Origin: an uncultured Collinsella sp.
Lineage (GTDB): Bacteria; Actinomycetota; Coriobacteriia; Coriobacteriales; Coriobacteriaceae
Length of the DNA stretch: 15,385 bases
Direction: 5' to 3'
NCBI GenBank assembly: GCA_902475445.1
Contig: CABRZN010000035.1
Location: 1-15,385, forward strand
Below, one piece after another: positions 1-6,101 of this stretch (positions within the stretch are counted from its first letter, which is position 1; every line of letters starts with the position of its first letter). The position numbers were made by a program, and so were the translations under genes. The notes under the pieces were generated by a model, which was not told the origin of the DNA, searched no databases, and saw only the letters and a list, made by a program, of their open reading frames with translations.

Positions 1-181
1 CGATAAGGCGGGGATTGACATTTCGGCCGATGGTGCCGAAATTGCCGACGATCTTGCCAAGGCCATGCGCAAGATCAAGATTGAGGGCCTGACGGGCGAG
101 CTCACGTGGAACGACGAGGGCCAGGTCGAAAAGCCCGCCACGGCCTATGTGATCCAGGACGGCAAGTACATCGCCGCCTAA
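1..181 (+). CDS. 3' end of an ABC transporter substrate-binding protein (LivK paralog), partial
   Basis: Reading from base 2, a frame of 59 codons ends at TAA 179-181, and the 5' part lies outside the window. Its last 35 or so residues (motifs GLTGELTWNDEGQV and AYVIQDGKY) match the C-terminus of the complete LivK encoded at 453-1640 (GLTGKLTWNDKGQV, AYVITDGKY) almost residue for residue. It is therefore the tail of a second Peripla_BP_6 type branched-chain amino-acid-binding lipoprotein. Such proteins capture the ligand outside the membrane and deliver it to LivH/LivM. The two copies stand in tandem on the same strand and probably arose by duplication. Whether this copy shares ligand specificity with its neighbour cannot be told from the tail. 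Identification is firm; the substrate is inferred. Confidence 0.9.
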   Translation, partial: DKAGIDISADGAEIADDLAKAMRKIKIEGLTGELTWNDEGQVEKPATAYVIQDGKYIAA

Positions 182-217
182 GTGCGCATAAAGCGCGACC
201 GGTGAGGCCGTTTTATT

Positions 218-234
218 CAGGGCAGGGATGCCTG
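218..234 (+). terminator. Small hairpin after the first livK copy
   Basis: CAGGGCA (218-224), a GGGA loop and TGCCTG (229-234) form a six-pair stem with one bulged G, 36 bases after the stop codon of the upstream gene. No run of T follows, so it is not a standard intrinsic terminator. It may protect the 3' end of the upstream message or slow transcription. Low confidence. Confidence 0.25.
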
Positions 235-235
235 T

Positions 236-452
236 AACAGAACGGAAACATTACTTTCACACAATAAAGTGGCATTACTGCATAAAGTAATAGAAATACG
301 CAGAATTATGGATAAATGGACAAATCCAAAGAAAAGTTGAAATAATCGCCACTTTCCTTAACTAAAGCGTCTAGTATTTTGCGAACGCCGAACACGGCGC
401 AGGATGGCCTGTCGGGTAACCGAAACCCGACGAGATTTGAGAGGAGAGCCGC
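236..452 (+). promoter_or_regulatory. AT-rich leader before livK with inverted repeat and repeated CATTACT motif
   Basis: The 217 bases before livK are far richer in A and T than the flanking genes, as expected for a promoter region. ATTACTTT (250-257) is repeated inverted and exact as AAAGTAAT (284-291). The heptamer CATTACT occurs twice in direct orientation (249-255 and 273-279). A -35-like TTGAAA lies at 337-342, but the -10 candidates at the right distance are poor; TAGTAT at 372-377 is the best -10-like hexamer. A regulator such as an Lrp- or CodY-type protein could bind here, but nothing in the sequence names it. A separate start for livK is likely; exact promoter elements are unsure. 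Confidence 0.4.
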
Positions 453-1640
453 ATGTCGAGCCTCACTGGTAAGTCATTGAACCCTGTTATGAATCGCAGG
501 AGCGTTATCGCGAGCGCAGCAGGTCTGGGGGCGATGTCCATTCTAGCTGGTTGCTCCTCCAACGGCGGCGACAGCGGTTCCGCTTCGAGCGACGCTTCGT
601 TTAAGATCGGCACCATCGGCCCGCTGACCGGCGCCAACGCGTCCTACGGCAAGTCCGTTACACAGGCTGTCGAGCTTGGCTGCAAGGATTTCTCGACCAA
701 GGAGCTGCCGCTTGCCAGCAAGGCCGAGGATGACCAGGCCGACGGCGAGAAGGCTGTCAACGCCTTCAACACCCTGCTCGACTGGGGCATGCAGGCCCTC
801 GTCGGCCCGACCACCACGGGTGCGTCGGTTGCCGTTGCCGCCGAGTGCGGTAACGACCCCAAGACGTTCATGATCACCCCGTCCGCGTCCTCCGAGGACG
901 TCACCGACGGCAAGGATTGCGTCTTCCAGGTTTGCTTCACCGACCCCAACCAGGGTGTCAACGCTGCCAAGTTCCTGGCGCAGAAGTATGCGGACGAGAA
1001 GTTCGTGCTGTTCTATAACTCCGGCGACGCCTATTCTTCGGGCATCGCAGATTCCTTTAAGGCCCAGGCCGCTGAGTCCAAGCTCGAGATTGTTGACGAG
1101 GAGACCTTTAAGGACGACTCCGCCACGAGCTTTACCAACCAGCTGACCAAGGCCAAGCAGGCCGGCGCCACCATGATCTTTGCGCCGATCTACTACACGC
1201 CGGCGTCCGTCCTGCTTAAGAACGCCAAGGACATGGGCTACGACGTCAAGATGATGGGCTGCGACGGCATGGACGGCATCCTGGGCGTTGAGGGCTTCGA
1301 TACCTCTCTTGCTGAGGGTCTGCTGCTCATGACCCCGTTCTCCGCCGACGACGAGAAGAACGCCGACTTCGTTAACGCTTACAAGGATAAGTACGGCGAT
1401 ACCCCCGACCAGTTTGCCGCCGACGCCTACGACGGCGTGCACGCGGTGGCCGAGGCCGTCAAGGATGCCGGTCTTGGTGTCGACGCCGATCCGACCGAGG
1501 CTGCCGAGAAGCTGTCCAAGGCTATGCTCAAGATTACCGTTGACGGTCTGACCGGCAAGCTCACCTGGAACGATAAGGGCCAGGTCCAGAAGGAGCCCAC
1601 GGCATACGTCATCACCGACGGCAAGTACGTACAGGCCTAA
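453..1640 (+). CDS. livK: Branched-chain amino-acid ABC transporter, substrate-binding lipoprotein LivK
   Basis: A 395-residue type I periplasmic-binding-fold protein (Peripla_BP_6) that captures the ligand outside the membrane for the LivHMGF transporter. GAGGAGAG (441-448) sits before ATG 453, whereas the internal ATG at 489 has no such site, so 453 is the start. The N-terminus is a lipoprotein signal peptide: an NRRSVIA stretch at residues 14-20, a hydrophobic core, and the lipobox LAGC with the modified cysteine at 34. The arginine pair gives it a Tat-like look. The mature domain opens with FKIGTIGPLTGANASYGKS, typical of the family, and length is normal. Four transporter genes follow downstream. 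The gap to livH is longer than the others and holds hairpins, which would allow more binding protein than permease to be made. Leucine, isoleucine and valine are the family's usual ligands, but relatives bind other amino acids or amides. Confidence 0.93.
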   Translation: MSSLTGKSLNPVMNRRSVIASAAGLGAMSILAGCSSNGGDSGSASSDASFKIGTIGPLTGANASYGKSVTQAVELGCKDFSTKELPLASKAEDDQADGEKAVNAFNTLLDWGMQALVGPTTTGASVAVAAECGNDPKTFMITPSASSEDVTDGKDCVFQVCFTDPNQGVNAAKFLAQKYADEKFVLFYNSGDAYSSGIADSFKAQAAESKLEIVDEETFKDDSATSFTNQLTKAKQAGATMIFAPIYYTPASVLLKNAKDMGYDVKMMGCDGMDGILGVEGFDTSLAEGLLLMTPFSADDEKNADFVNAYKDKYGDTPDQFAADAYDGVHAVAEAVKDAGLGVDADPTEAAEKLSKAMLKITVDGLTGKLTWNDKGQVQKEPTAYVITDGKYVQA

Positions 1641-1672
1641 TTGGCCGCCTTACATAGAGCGGTTTTGATCCC

Positions 1673-1702
1673 AAGCAGGGGAGGTTTTGGCCTTCCCTGC
1701 TT
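1673..1702 (+). terminator. 12-bp stem-loop between livK and livH (attenuator or mRNA-stabilising hairpin)
   Basis: AAGCAGGGGAGG (1673-1684) pairs with CCTTCCCTGCTT (1691-1702) over twelve positions, one of them G-U, around the six-base loop TTTTGG. There is no T tract after it, so it is unlikely to stop transcription fully. Hairpins in this position commonly protect the message of the binding protein or allow partial read-through, so that the binding protein outnumbers the permease. That role here is an inference. Confidence 0.6.
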
Positions 1703-1713
1703 GCTTGGTATCT

Positions 1714-1733
1714 AGGGACAGTGTAACGTCCCT
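1714..1733 (+). terminator. Second stem-loop between livK and livH
   Basis: AGGGAC (1714-1719) and GTCCCT (1728-1733) form a perfect six-pair stem with an eight-base loop, followed by GTTTCAT. It lies twelve bases after the larger hairpin. Together they suggest partial termination or RNA processing ahead of livH. A weaker CCGC/GCGG pair (1645-1648, 1659-1662) followed by TTTT precedes both. Confidence 0.4.
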
Positions 1734-1762
1734 GTTTCATACATTAACTGGAAACCTATTCG

Positions 1763-1770
1763 AAAGGGGG
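1763..1770 (+). promoter_or_regulatory. Ribosome binding site fixing the livH start
   Basis: AAAGGGGG directly touches the ATG at 1771 but lies nine bases before the in-frame ATG at 1780, a normal spacing. The second ATG is therefore the probable start of livH. Confidence 0.55.
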
Positions 1771-1779
1771 ATGTGGAAC

Positions 1780-2661
1780 ATGACGGTCTTTATCCAATAC
1801 CTGGTCAACGGCCTGTCCATGGGCAGCGTCTACGCCATCATCGCGTTGGGCTACACCATGGTCTACGGTATCGCCAAGATGCTCAACTTCGCTCACGGCG
1901 ATGTCATTATGGTCGGTGCCTATGTCTCGTTCTGCGCCACGTCGTATCTCGGCCTCCCGGGCTGGGCATCTGTAGTTCTCTCTTGTGTGGTCTGCACGGT
2001 TCTCGGCGTTCTCATTGAGGGTCTGGCCTATAAGCCGCTGCGCCAAGCAGGCCCGCTGGCCGTTCTGATCACGGCCATCGGCGTGTCTTACTTCCTGCAG
2101 AATGCCGCACAGCTTCTGTGGGGCGCCACGCCCAAGAACTTTACTTCGCTCGTCACCTTCCAGGTGCCGGAGTTCTTGGCCAAGTTCAACGTAAGCGCCG
2201 TCTCGCTCGTCACCATCGTCGCCTGCTTGGTTATCATGGCCGGTTTGATGTTCTTTACAGGTAAGACCAAGATGGGCAAGGCCATGCGCGCCGTGTCCGA
2301 GGACAAGGCCGCCGCTCAGCTCATGGGAATCAACGTCAACCGCACCATCTCGATGACGTTCGCCATCGGCTCTGCCCTTGCCGCCATCGCCGGCGTGCTG
2401 CTGTGCTCCTACTCGCCGGTGCTGCAGCCCACGACGGGCGCTATGCCTGGCATCAAGGCTTTCGACGCCGCCGTCTTCGGCGGTATCGGTTCCATCCCCG
2501 GTGCCTTTGTCGGTGGCATTCTCATCGGCATCATCGAGGCGATGGCGCAGGCCTACATTTCCACGAGCCTTGCCAACTCCATTGTCTTTGGTGTTTTGAT
2601 CATAGTCCTGCTCGTCAAGCCTGCCGGCCTCTTGGGCAAGTACGTCCCCGAGAAGGTGTAG
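1780..2661 (+). CDS. livH: Branched-chain amino-acid ABC transporter permease LivH
   Basis: A 293-residue integral membrane permease (BPD_transp_2 family), of usual length, that pairs with LivM to form the transmembrane path. It opens with the hallmark stretch YGIAKMLNFAHGDVIMVGAY near residues 28-47. It carries the cytoplasmic coupling segment GKAMRAVSEDKAAAQLMGI (about residues 160-180) that contacts the ATPase subunits, and it has eight or so hydrophobic segments. The start is taken at 1780 because of ribosome-binding-site spacing; 1771 is also in frame, and an upstream extension to 1687 would run through the two hairpins and is unlikely. The stop codon abuts the GTG of livM with no gap, which implies translational coupling. 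Confidence 0.93.
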   Translation: MTVFIQYLVNGLSMGSVYAIIALGYTMVYGIAKMLNFAHGDVIMVGAYVSFCATSYLGLPGWASVVLSCVVCTVLGVLIEGLAYKPLRQAGPLAVLITAIGVSYFLQNAAQLLWGATPKNFTSLVTFQVPEFLAKFNVSAVSLVTIVACLVIMAGLMFFTGKTKMGKAMRAVSEDKAAAQLMGINVNRTISMTFAIGSALAAIAGVLLCSYSPVLQPTTGAMPGIKAFDAAVFGGIGSIPGAFVGGILIGIIEAMAQAYISTSLANSIVFGVLIIVLLVKPAGLLGKYVPEKV

Positions 2662-3750
2662 GTGAGCGTTATGAAGTTTCTTAAAGACAAGCAGACGCGT
2701 CACGATTTTGTTACGTATGCCATGTGCATCGTGGCGTTCGCCATCGTGTTCTTTATGCAGTCTAACCACATGATTCCGCGCATGATCGCCGGTCAGCTGG
2801 TTCCCATTACGGCCTACATCGTCATGGCTATCTCCCTTAACCTCGTCGTCGGCATCGCGGGCGACTTGTCGCTGGGCCATGCGGGCTTTATGAGTGTCGG
2901 TGCCTACACGGGCATCGTCACCGCCGTCGCGCTGGAGAGCGCCGTTCCCTCCGATCCGGTGCGCCTTATCATCAGTATCGTGGTCGGCGCCATCGCTGCC
3001 GCTATCCTGGGCTTCTTGATTGGCATCCCGGTCCTTCGCCTGAGCGGCGATTACCTGGCTATCGTGACGCTGGCCTTTGGCGAGATTATCAAGGAGATCG
3101 TCACTTGCCTTATCGTGGGTGTCGACTCGCGCGGCCTGCACGTGATCTTTAACATCACGGGCAACTCTACGATCGACGACCTGCACCTGCTCGAGGACGG
3201 CACCGCCATCATCAAGGGCGCCCAGGGCGCCTCGGGCGTGTCGACGTACTCGACCTTCCTCGCCGGTGCCATCCTGGTCATGGTCGCACTCGTGATCGTG
3301 CTCAACCTGGTTCGCAGCCGTACCGGCCGTGCCATTATGGCCGTGCGCGACAACAAGATTGCAGCCGAGTCCGTGGGCATCTCCGTCACCCAGTACCGCA
3401 TGATCGCGTTCGTGGTTTCCGCTGCCCTCGCCGGTGCTGCCGGAGCCCTCTTCGGCGGTAACTTCTCGCAGCTCTCCGCCACCAAGTTTGACTTCAACAC
3501 GTCCATCCTTATCCTGGTGTTCGTGGTCCTGGGCGGTCTGGGCAATATGCGCGGCTCCGTTATCGCGGCGGCGTTGCTCACGGTACTTCCCGAGCTGCTC
3601 CGTCAGTTCTCGGACTACCGCATGCTCATCTACGCTATCGTGCTGATCCTGGTCATGATCTTTACCAACAACCCGCAGCTCAAGGCGTTCTTCGGTCGCG
3701 TCAAGGACCGCTTTGCTCCCAAGAAGGAGGTGGCAGCCGATGCCCAGTAA
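2662..3750 (+). CDS. livM: Branched-chain amino-acid ABC transporter permease LivM
   Basis: A 362-residue membrane permease, second half of the Liv channel. The diagnostic stretch VVGIAGDLSLGHAGFMSVGAYTG lies near residues 68-90, and the coupling segment GRAIMAVRDNKIAAESVGI lies near 220-240, matching that of LivH. A longer hydrophilic loop (about residues 150-195) separates the two membrane halves, as is common in LivM. The GTG at 2662 follows the livH stop immediately and has AGAAGG five bases before it. An ATG at 2671 with AGGTGA upstream is an alternative that would remove three residues. The 3' end overlaps livG by 11 bases. Confidence 0.92.
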   Translation: MSVMKFLKDKQTRHDFVTYAMCIVAFAIVFFMQSNHMIPRMIAGQLVPITAYIVMAISLNLVVGIAGDLSLGHAGFMSVGAYTGIVTAVALESAVPSDPVRLIISIVVGAIAAAILGFLIGIPVLRLSGDYLAIVTLAFGEIIKEIVTCLIVGVDSRGLHVIFNITGNSTIDDLHLLEDGTAIIKGAQGASGVSTYSTFLAGAILVMVALVIVLNLVRSRTGRAIMAVRDNKIAAESVGISVTQYRMIAFVVSAALAGAAGALFGGNFSQLSATKFDFNTSILILVFVVLGGLGNMRGSVIAAALLTVLPELLRQFSDYRMLIYAIVLILVMIFTNNPQLKAFFGRVKDRFAPKKEVAADAQ

Positions 3751-4600
3751 ATTTGAGTTCAACAAGGGCAAGATGGTCCCGTATCCTTCTGGCGCCATCG
3801 TTCCCGATCGTGACCTGGGCGAGCGCCCGGCACTCGAGTGCATCCACCTGGGCATTGAGTTCGGTGGCCTTAAGGCGGTCGACGACTTTAGCCTGACTAT
3901 CGGCAAGACTGAGATTGCCGGTCTGATCGGTCCCAACGGCGCCGGTAAGACCACGGTTTTCAACCTGCTCACCAAGGTGTATCAGCCCACACACGGCACC
4001 ATCCTGCTCGATGGCGAGGACACCTCGGGCAAGTCGGTCTATCAGGTCAACCGTATGGGTATCGCCCGTACGTTCCAGAACATTCGCCTGTTCAACACCA
4101 TGACGGTGGAGGACAACGTTAAGGTCGGCCTGCACAACCAGGAGCGCTACTCTGGTTTTGAGGGCGTGCTGCGTCTGCCGACGTACTGGAAGCACGAGAA
4201 GGCCGCCCACGAGCGCGCCATGGAGCTGCTGTCCATCTTTGATATGGAGCACCTGGCAAACGAGCAGGCCGGCTCGCTGCCTTACGGCGCCCAGCGTCGT
4301 CTGGAGATCGTCCGCGCGCTTGCCACCAACCCCAAACTGCTGCTGCTCGACGAGCCTGCCGCCGGCATGAACCCGTCCGAGACCGCGGAGCTCATGGAGA
4401 ACATCGTCAAGATCCGCGATACCTTTGGCATCGCCATCATGCTTATCGAGCATGATATGTCGCTCGTCATGAACATCTGCGAGGGCATCTGCGTGCTCAA
4501 CTTTGGTAAGGTCATCGCCAAGGGCACGGCCGAGGAGATCCAGAACAACGATGCCGTAATTGAGGCATATCTGGGCAAGCAGGATAAGGGGGAGAACTAA
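3740..4600 (+). CDS. livG: Branched-chain amino-acid ABC transporter ATP-binding protein LivG
   Basis: A 286-residue cytoplasmic ATPase that powers LivHM together with LivF. Motifs run in order: Walker A GPNGAGKT at 64-71, Q-loop at Q113 (TFQNIRLF), signature LPYGAQRR at 180-187, Walker B LLLLDEP at 200-206, and switch histidine H238 in IEHD. The signature departs from LSGGQ in the way usual for LivG. The N-terminus carries about 30 residues before the ABC core, longer than many LivG proteins. The start at 3740 has AAGGAGG at 3724-3730, nine bases upstream, and overlaps the livM stop. A longer frame from 3713 would bypass this ribosome site and is rejected. Confidence 0.94.
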   Translation: MPSKFEFNKGKMVPYPSGAIVPDRDLGERPALECIHLGIEFGGLKAVDDFSLTIGKTEIAGLIGPNGAGKTTVFNLLTKVYQPTHGTILLDGEDTSGKSVYQVNRMGIARTFQNIRLFNTMTVEDNVKVGLHNQERYSGFEGVLRLPTYWKHEKAAHERAMELLSIFDMEHLANEQAGSLPYGAQRRLEIVRALATNPKLLLLDEPAAGMNPSETAELMENIVKIRDTFGIAIMLIEHDMSLVMNICEGICVLNFGKVIAKGTAEEIQNNDAVIEAYLGKQDKGEN

Positions 4601-5314
4601 ATGGCAGAGCCGATGCTTTCCGTCTACAACATCAACGTCTGGTACGGCGCTATCCACGCCATCAAGGACATCTCCTTTAACGTCAACGAGGGCGAGATCG
4701 TGGCCCTGATCGGCGCGAACGGCGCCGGTAAGTCCACGACGCTTAAAACCGTCTCGGGCCTGCTGCGTTCCAAGACCGGCTCCATCAAGTTTATGGGCGA
4801 GGACATTACCCATACGCCTGCCGATAAACTGGTGGGCAAGGGCCTGGCCCAGGTTCCCGAGGGCCGTCGCGCCTTTTTGCAGATGACGGTCGAGGAGAAC
4901 CTGGAGATGGGCGCCTACACGCAGCCCAAGTCCACGGTGGCTCCGGGCCTTGAGCGCGTCTACGAGCAGTTCCCGCGCCTTAAGGAGCGCCGTCGCCAGG
5001 TCGCCGGCACCCTTTCGGGCGGCGAACAGCAGATGCTCGTTATGGGGCGCGCCCTTATGAGCAACCCCAAGCTGCTCATGCTCGATGAGCCTTCCATGGG
5101 TCTGGCGCCGATTCTGATTGAGCAGATCTTCCAGATTGTCGAGGACCTGCACAAGGCCGGTACCACGGTGCTTCTGGTCGAGCAGAACGCCCAGATGGCG
5201 CTTTCAATCGCCACGCGCGGCTACGTGCTCGAGACCGGCAAGATCACCATGACCGGCAGCGGCCAAGAGCTGCTCCACGACGATAACGTTCGCAAGGCAT
5301 ATCTGGGCGGCTAG
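4601..5314 (+). CDS. livF: Branched-chain amino-acid ABC transporter ATP-binding protein LivF
   Basis: A 237-residue ATPase, the partner of LivG and of normal length. Walker A GANGAGKS lies at 38-45, signature LSGGEQ at 138-143, and Walker B LLMLDEP at 158-164. The switch position is glutamine (LVEQNA, 192-197) instead of histidine, a known feature of LivF, so it is not a defect. The ATG follows the livG stop codon with no gap and has GGGGGAG just inside the end of livG, so the two ATPases are made in step. This is the last gene of the operon, and a strong hairpin follows seven bases after the stop. Confidence 0.95.
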   Translation: MAEPMLSVYNINVWYGAIHAIKDISFNVNEGEIVALIGANGAGKSTTLKTVSGLLRSKTGSIKFMGEDITHTPADKLVGKGLAQVPEGRRAFLQMTVEENLEMGAYTQPKSTVAPGLERVYEQFPRLKERRRQVAGTLSGGEQQMLVMGRALMSNPKLLMLDEPSMGLAPILIEQIFQIVEDLHKAGTTVLLVEQNAQMALSIATRGYVLETGKITMTGSGQELLHDDNVRKAYLGG

Positions 5315-5320
5315 GGACTT

Positions 5321-5342
5321 CCGCCGTTCTGCCGAACGGCGG
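5321..5342 (+). terminator. Perfect 9-bp hairpin after livF, probable operon end
   Basis: CCGCCGTTC (5321-5329), loop TGCC, and GAACGGCGG (5334-5342) form a nine-pair perfect stem directly after livF. There is no T run, so it is not a textbook intrinsic terminator. High-GC actinobacteria often use such T-less hairpins. It probably marks the 3' end of the liv message. Confidence 0.5.
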
Positions 5343-5368
5343 ACCGGCCGACGCTGTGCGGGCGCCCT

Positions 5369-5575
5369 GATCGACGTGCCGAAGCTCCTCACCCTTGGGG
5401 CTATGCCGCGGTACGAGGCCAGGTGGTCATGGTCCGGGAACCTCGCGATGTCGAATGACACCGCGAGGTTCGGCGCCGTCCTCGGCGGCCTCGGCCCCCG
5501 AGTGGGCGATCCCCACGCGCTAACGCCTGCAAACAAGGGGATCGCCAAGACGCCGCCGGGCACCTCCGTCATAGA
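5369..5575 (-). pseudogene. IS110-family transposase, C-terminal remnant
   Basis: Read on the minus strand from about 5499 down to 5369, the peptide contains TAPNLAVSFDIARF, FPDHDHLASYRGIAPR and SFGTSI. This is the conserved core of the Transposase_20 domain at the C-terminal half of IS110-type DEDD transposases (family pattern: SIDIxRFPxxxHLASYxGLAPRNRQSGTSI). Only this piece is recognisable. The catalytic N-terminal half is missing, the region just upstream (5500-5575) fits poorly and probably has indels, and the frame loses similarity right after GTSI, close to the livF hairpin. It is therefore a dead fragment. IS110 elements usually lack long terminal inverted repeats, so the original ends cannot be set. 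Confidence 0.7.
5505..5546. repeat. Perfect 10-bp inverted repeat inside the mobile-element scar
   Basis: GGCGATCCCC (5505-5514) and GGGGATCGCC (5537-5546) are exact reverse complements separated by 22 bases. It lies where similarity to the IS110 transposase breaks down. It could be a recombination footprint, a hairpin, or the end of another inserted element. Confidence 0.6.
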
Positions 5576-5674
5576 CGTGGAAGTGCGGCCGCGCTGAAGC
5601 TCTGCGCGGTGTCTGCTCGCTTATGTGCGCATCACGAAGGAAGACCAGATCGGTGAGCGGGATTGGCCCGAAGT

Positions 5675-5821
5675 CGAGAGATTCCCATCAGCCTCTCGTC
5701 GGTCGATGACCGGTTCACCACGCAGGAAGAGCGTGACGGAAGGTCTCGCAAAAAGGCTCCGAGCGCGGTGTGCTCATGCCCGTCGTGGTGCGCCCGAAGG
5801 GGGGACGGCTGCTACGAGCTC
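5675..5821 (+). pseudogene. Degenerate ParB-like partition protein fragment (frameshifted)
   Basis: Pieces of a ParB N-terminal domain appear in successive frames: REIPISL then DDRF from 5675, VTEGLAKRL from 5733, ERGVLMPVVVRPKG from 5761, and GDGCYEL from 5801. The family pattern is IPxxLIDD...LxxSIRERGVLxPVVVRPKGDGxYELVSGHRR. Restoring two bases near 5762 and removing one G from the six-G run at 5799-5804 joins the last three pieces into one frame. The expected GHRR motif after YEL is absent, so the copy is also truncated at its 3' end. Such ParB-like genes are common on plasmids and integrative elements of gut bacteria. It makes no functional protein. Confidence 0.6.
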
Positions 5822-5823
5822 GA

Positions 5824-6087
5824 TCATTTGCGAGGAGAAGACGAACCAGTCGTTGCAGATCCAATATGGATCTCGCCGACCTCGGCAAGCTGCTCGATGA
5901 GTGGAAGCCCTGTCGGGTCGTCTATTTCAACACCACCCAGAATGATGGTGTCATCGCGCAGGTCGATCTGCGTGTTGAACACAGCGAGGTTAAAGCCGGA
6001 GGCCACAAATCCGATAGCAGCCAGGACGAGCCCCGTGGCAACAAGCCCACCCGCTACGGCAAGGTAAATCCTTTTTACGCTGGACAT
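5824..6087 (-). CDS. Small single-pass membrane protein of the PadR/DUF1700 operon, probably 3'-truncated
   Basis: An 87-residue product whose start is well supported: AGGAAGGAGT lies about seven bases before its ATG, and the gene begins 14 bases after the DUF1700 stop. Residues 5-30 form one hydrophobic segment (AVAGGLVATGLVLAAIGFVASG). A short acidic exported part follows with IDLRDDTIILGGVEIDDPTGLP. In PadR/DUF1700 operons the third gene usually encodes a larger membrane-anchored DUF4097-type beta-strand protein. This one stops soon after the anchor, and its last residues (GSATTGSSSPRK) lie in the mobile-element scar. I infer that the 3' part was lost and replaced. The DUF4097 link is a guess from context; a genuinely small protein is possible. 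Confidence 0.6.
   Translation of the reverse strand: MSSVKRIYLAVAGGLVATGLVLAAIGFVASGFNLAVFNTQIDLRDDTIILGGVEIDDPTGLPLIEQLAEVGEIHIGSATTGSSSPRK
5857..5873. repeat. 7-bp palindrome at the scar/operon junction
   Basis: AGATCCA (5857-5863), ATA, TGGATCT (5867-5873) is a perfect inverted repeat. It coincides with the point where similarity to a ParB fragment ends and the coding region of the small membrane protein loses its expected continuation. It may mark the joining point of the insertion or deletion. Confidence 0.45.
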
Positions 6088-6101
6088 GTTTGCACTCCTT
6101 C

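Noticed and set aside
180..189. Defect in LivF because the switch histidine is glutamine, or in LivG because the signature is LPYGAQ
   Set aside because: Both changes are normal for the LivF and LivG subfamilies, so they are not signs of inactivation. The affected codons lie near 5177-5194 in livF and 4277-4294 in livG.
543..1442. Long open frame (299 codons) on the minus strand opposite livK
   Set aside because: It lies wholly opposite a well-recognised gene, has no family resemblance, and is explained by GC-rich codon bias leaving antisense frames open.
1756..3975. 739-codon open frame on the minus strand opposite livH, livM and the start of livG
   Set aside because: Its product is rich in H, D, G and R with no fold-like pattern, the usual look of an antisense shadow in high-GC DNA, and three conserved genes occupy the other strand.
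5515..5546. Possible integron attC-like site (CTAACGCC within an inverted repeat)
   Set aside because: The paired core sites expected of attC (GTTRRRY and RYYYAAC in the right order) are not present, and no integron integrase or cassette is nearby.
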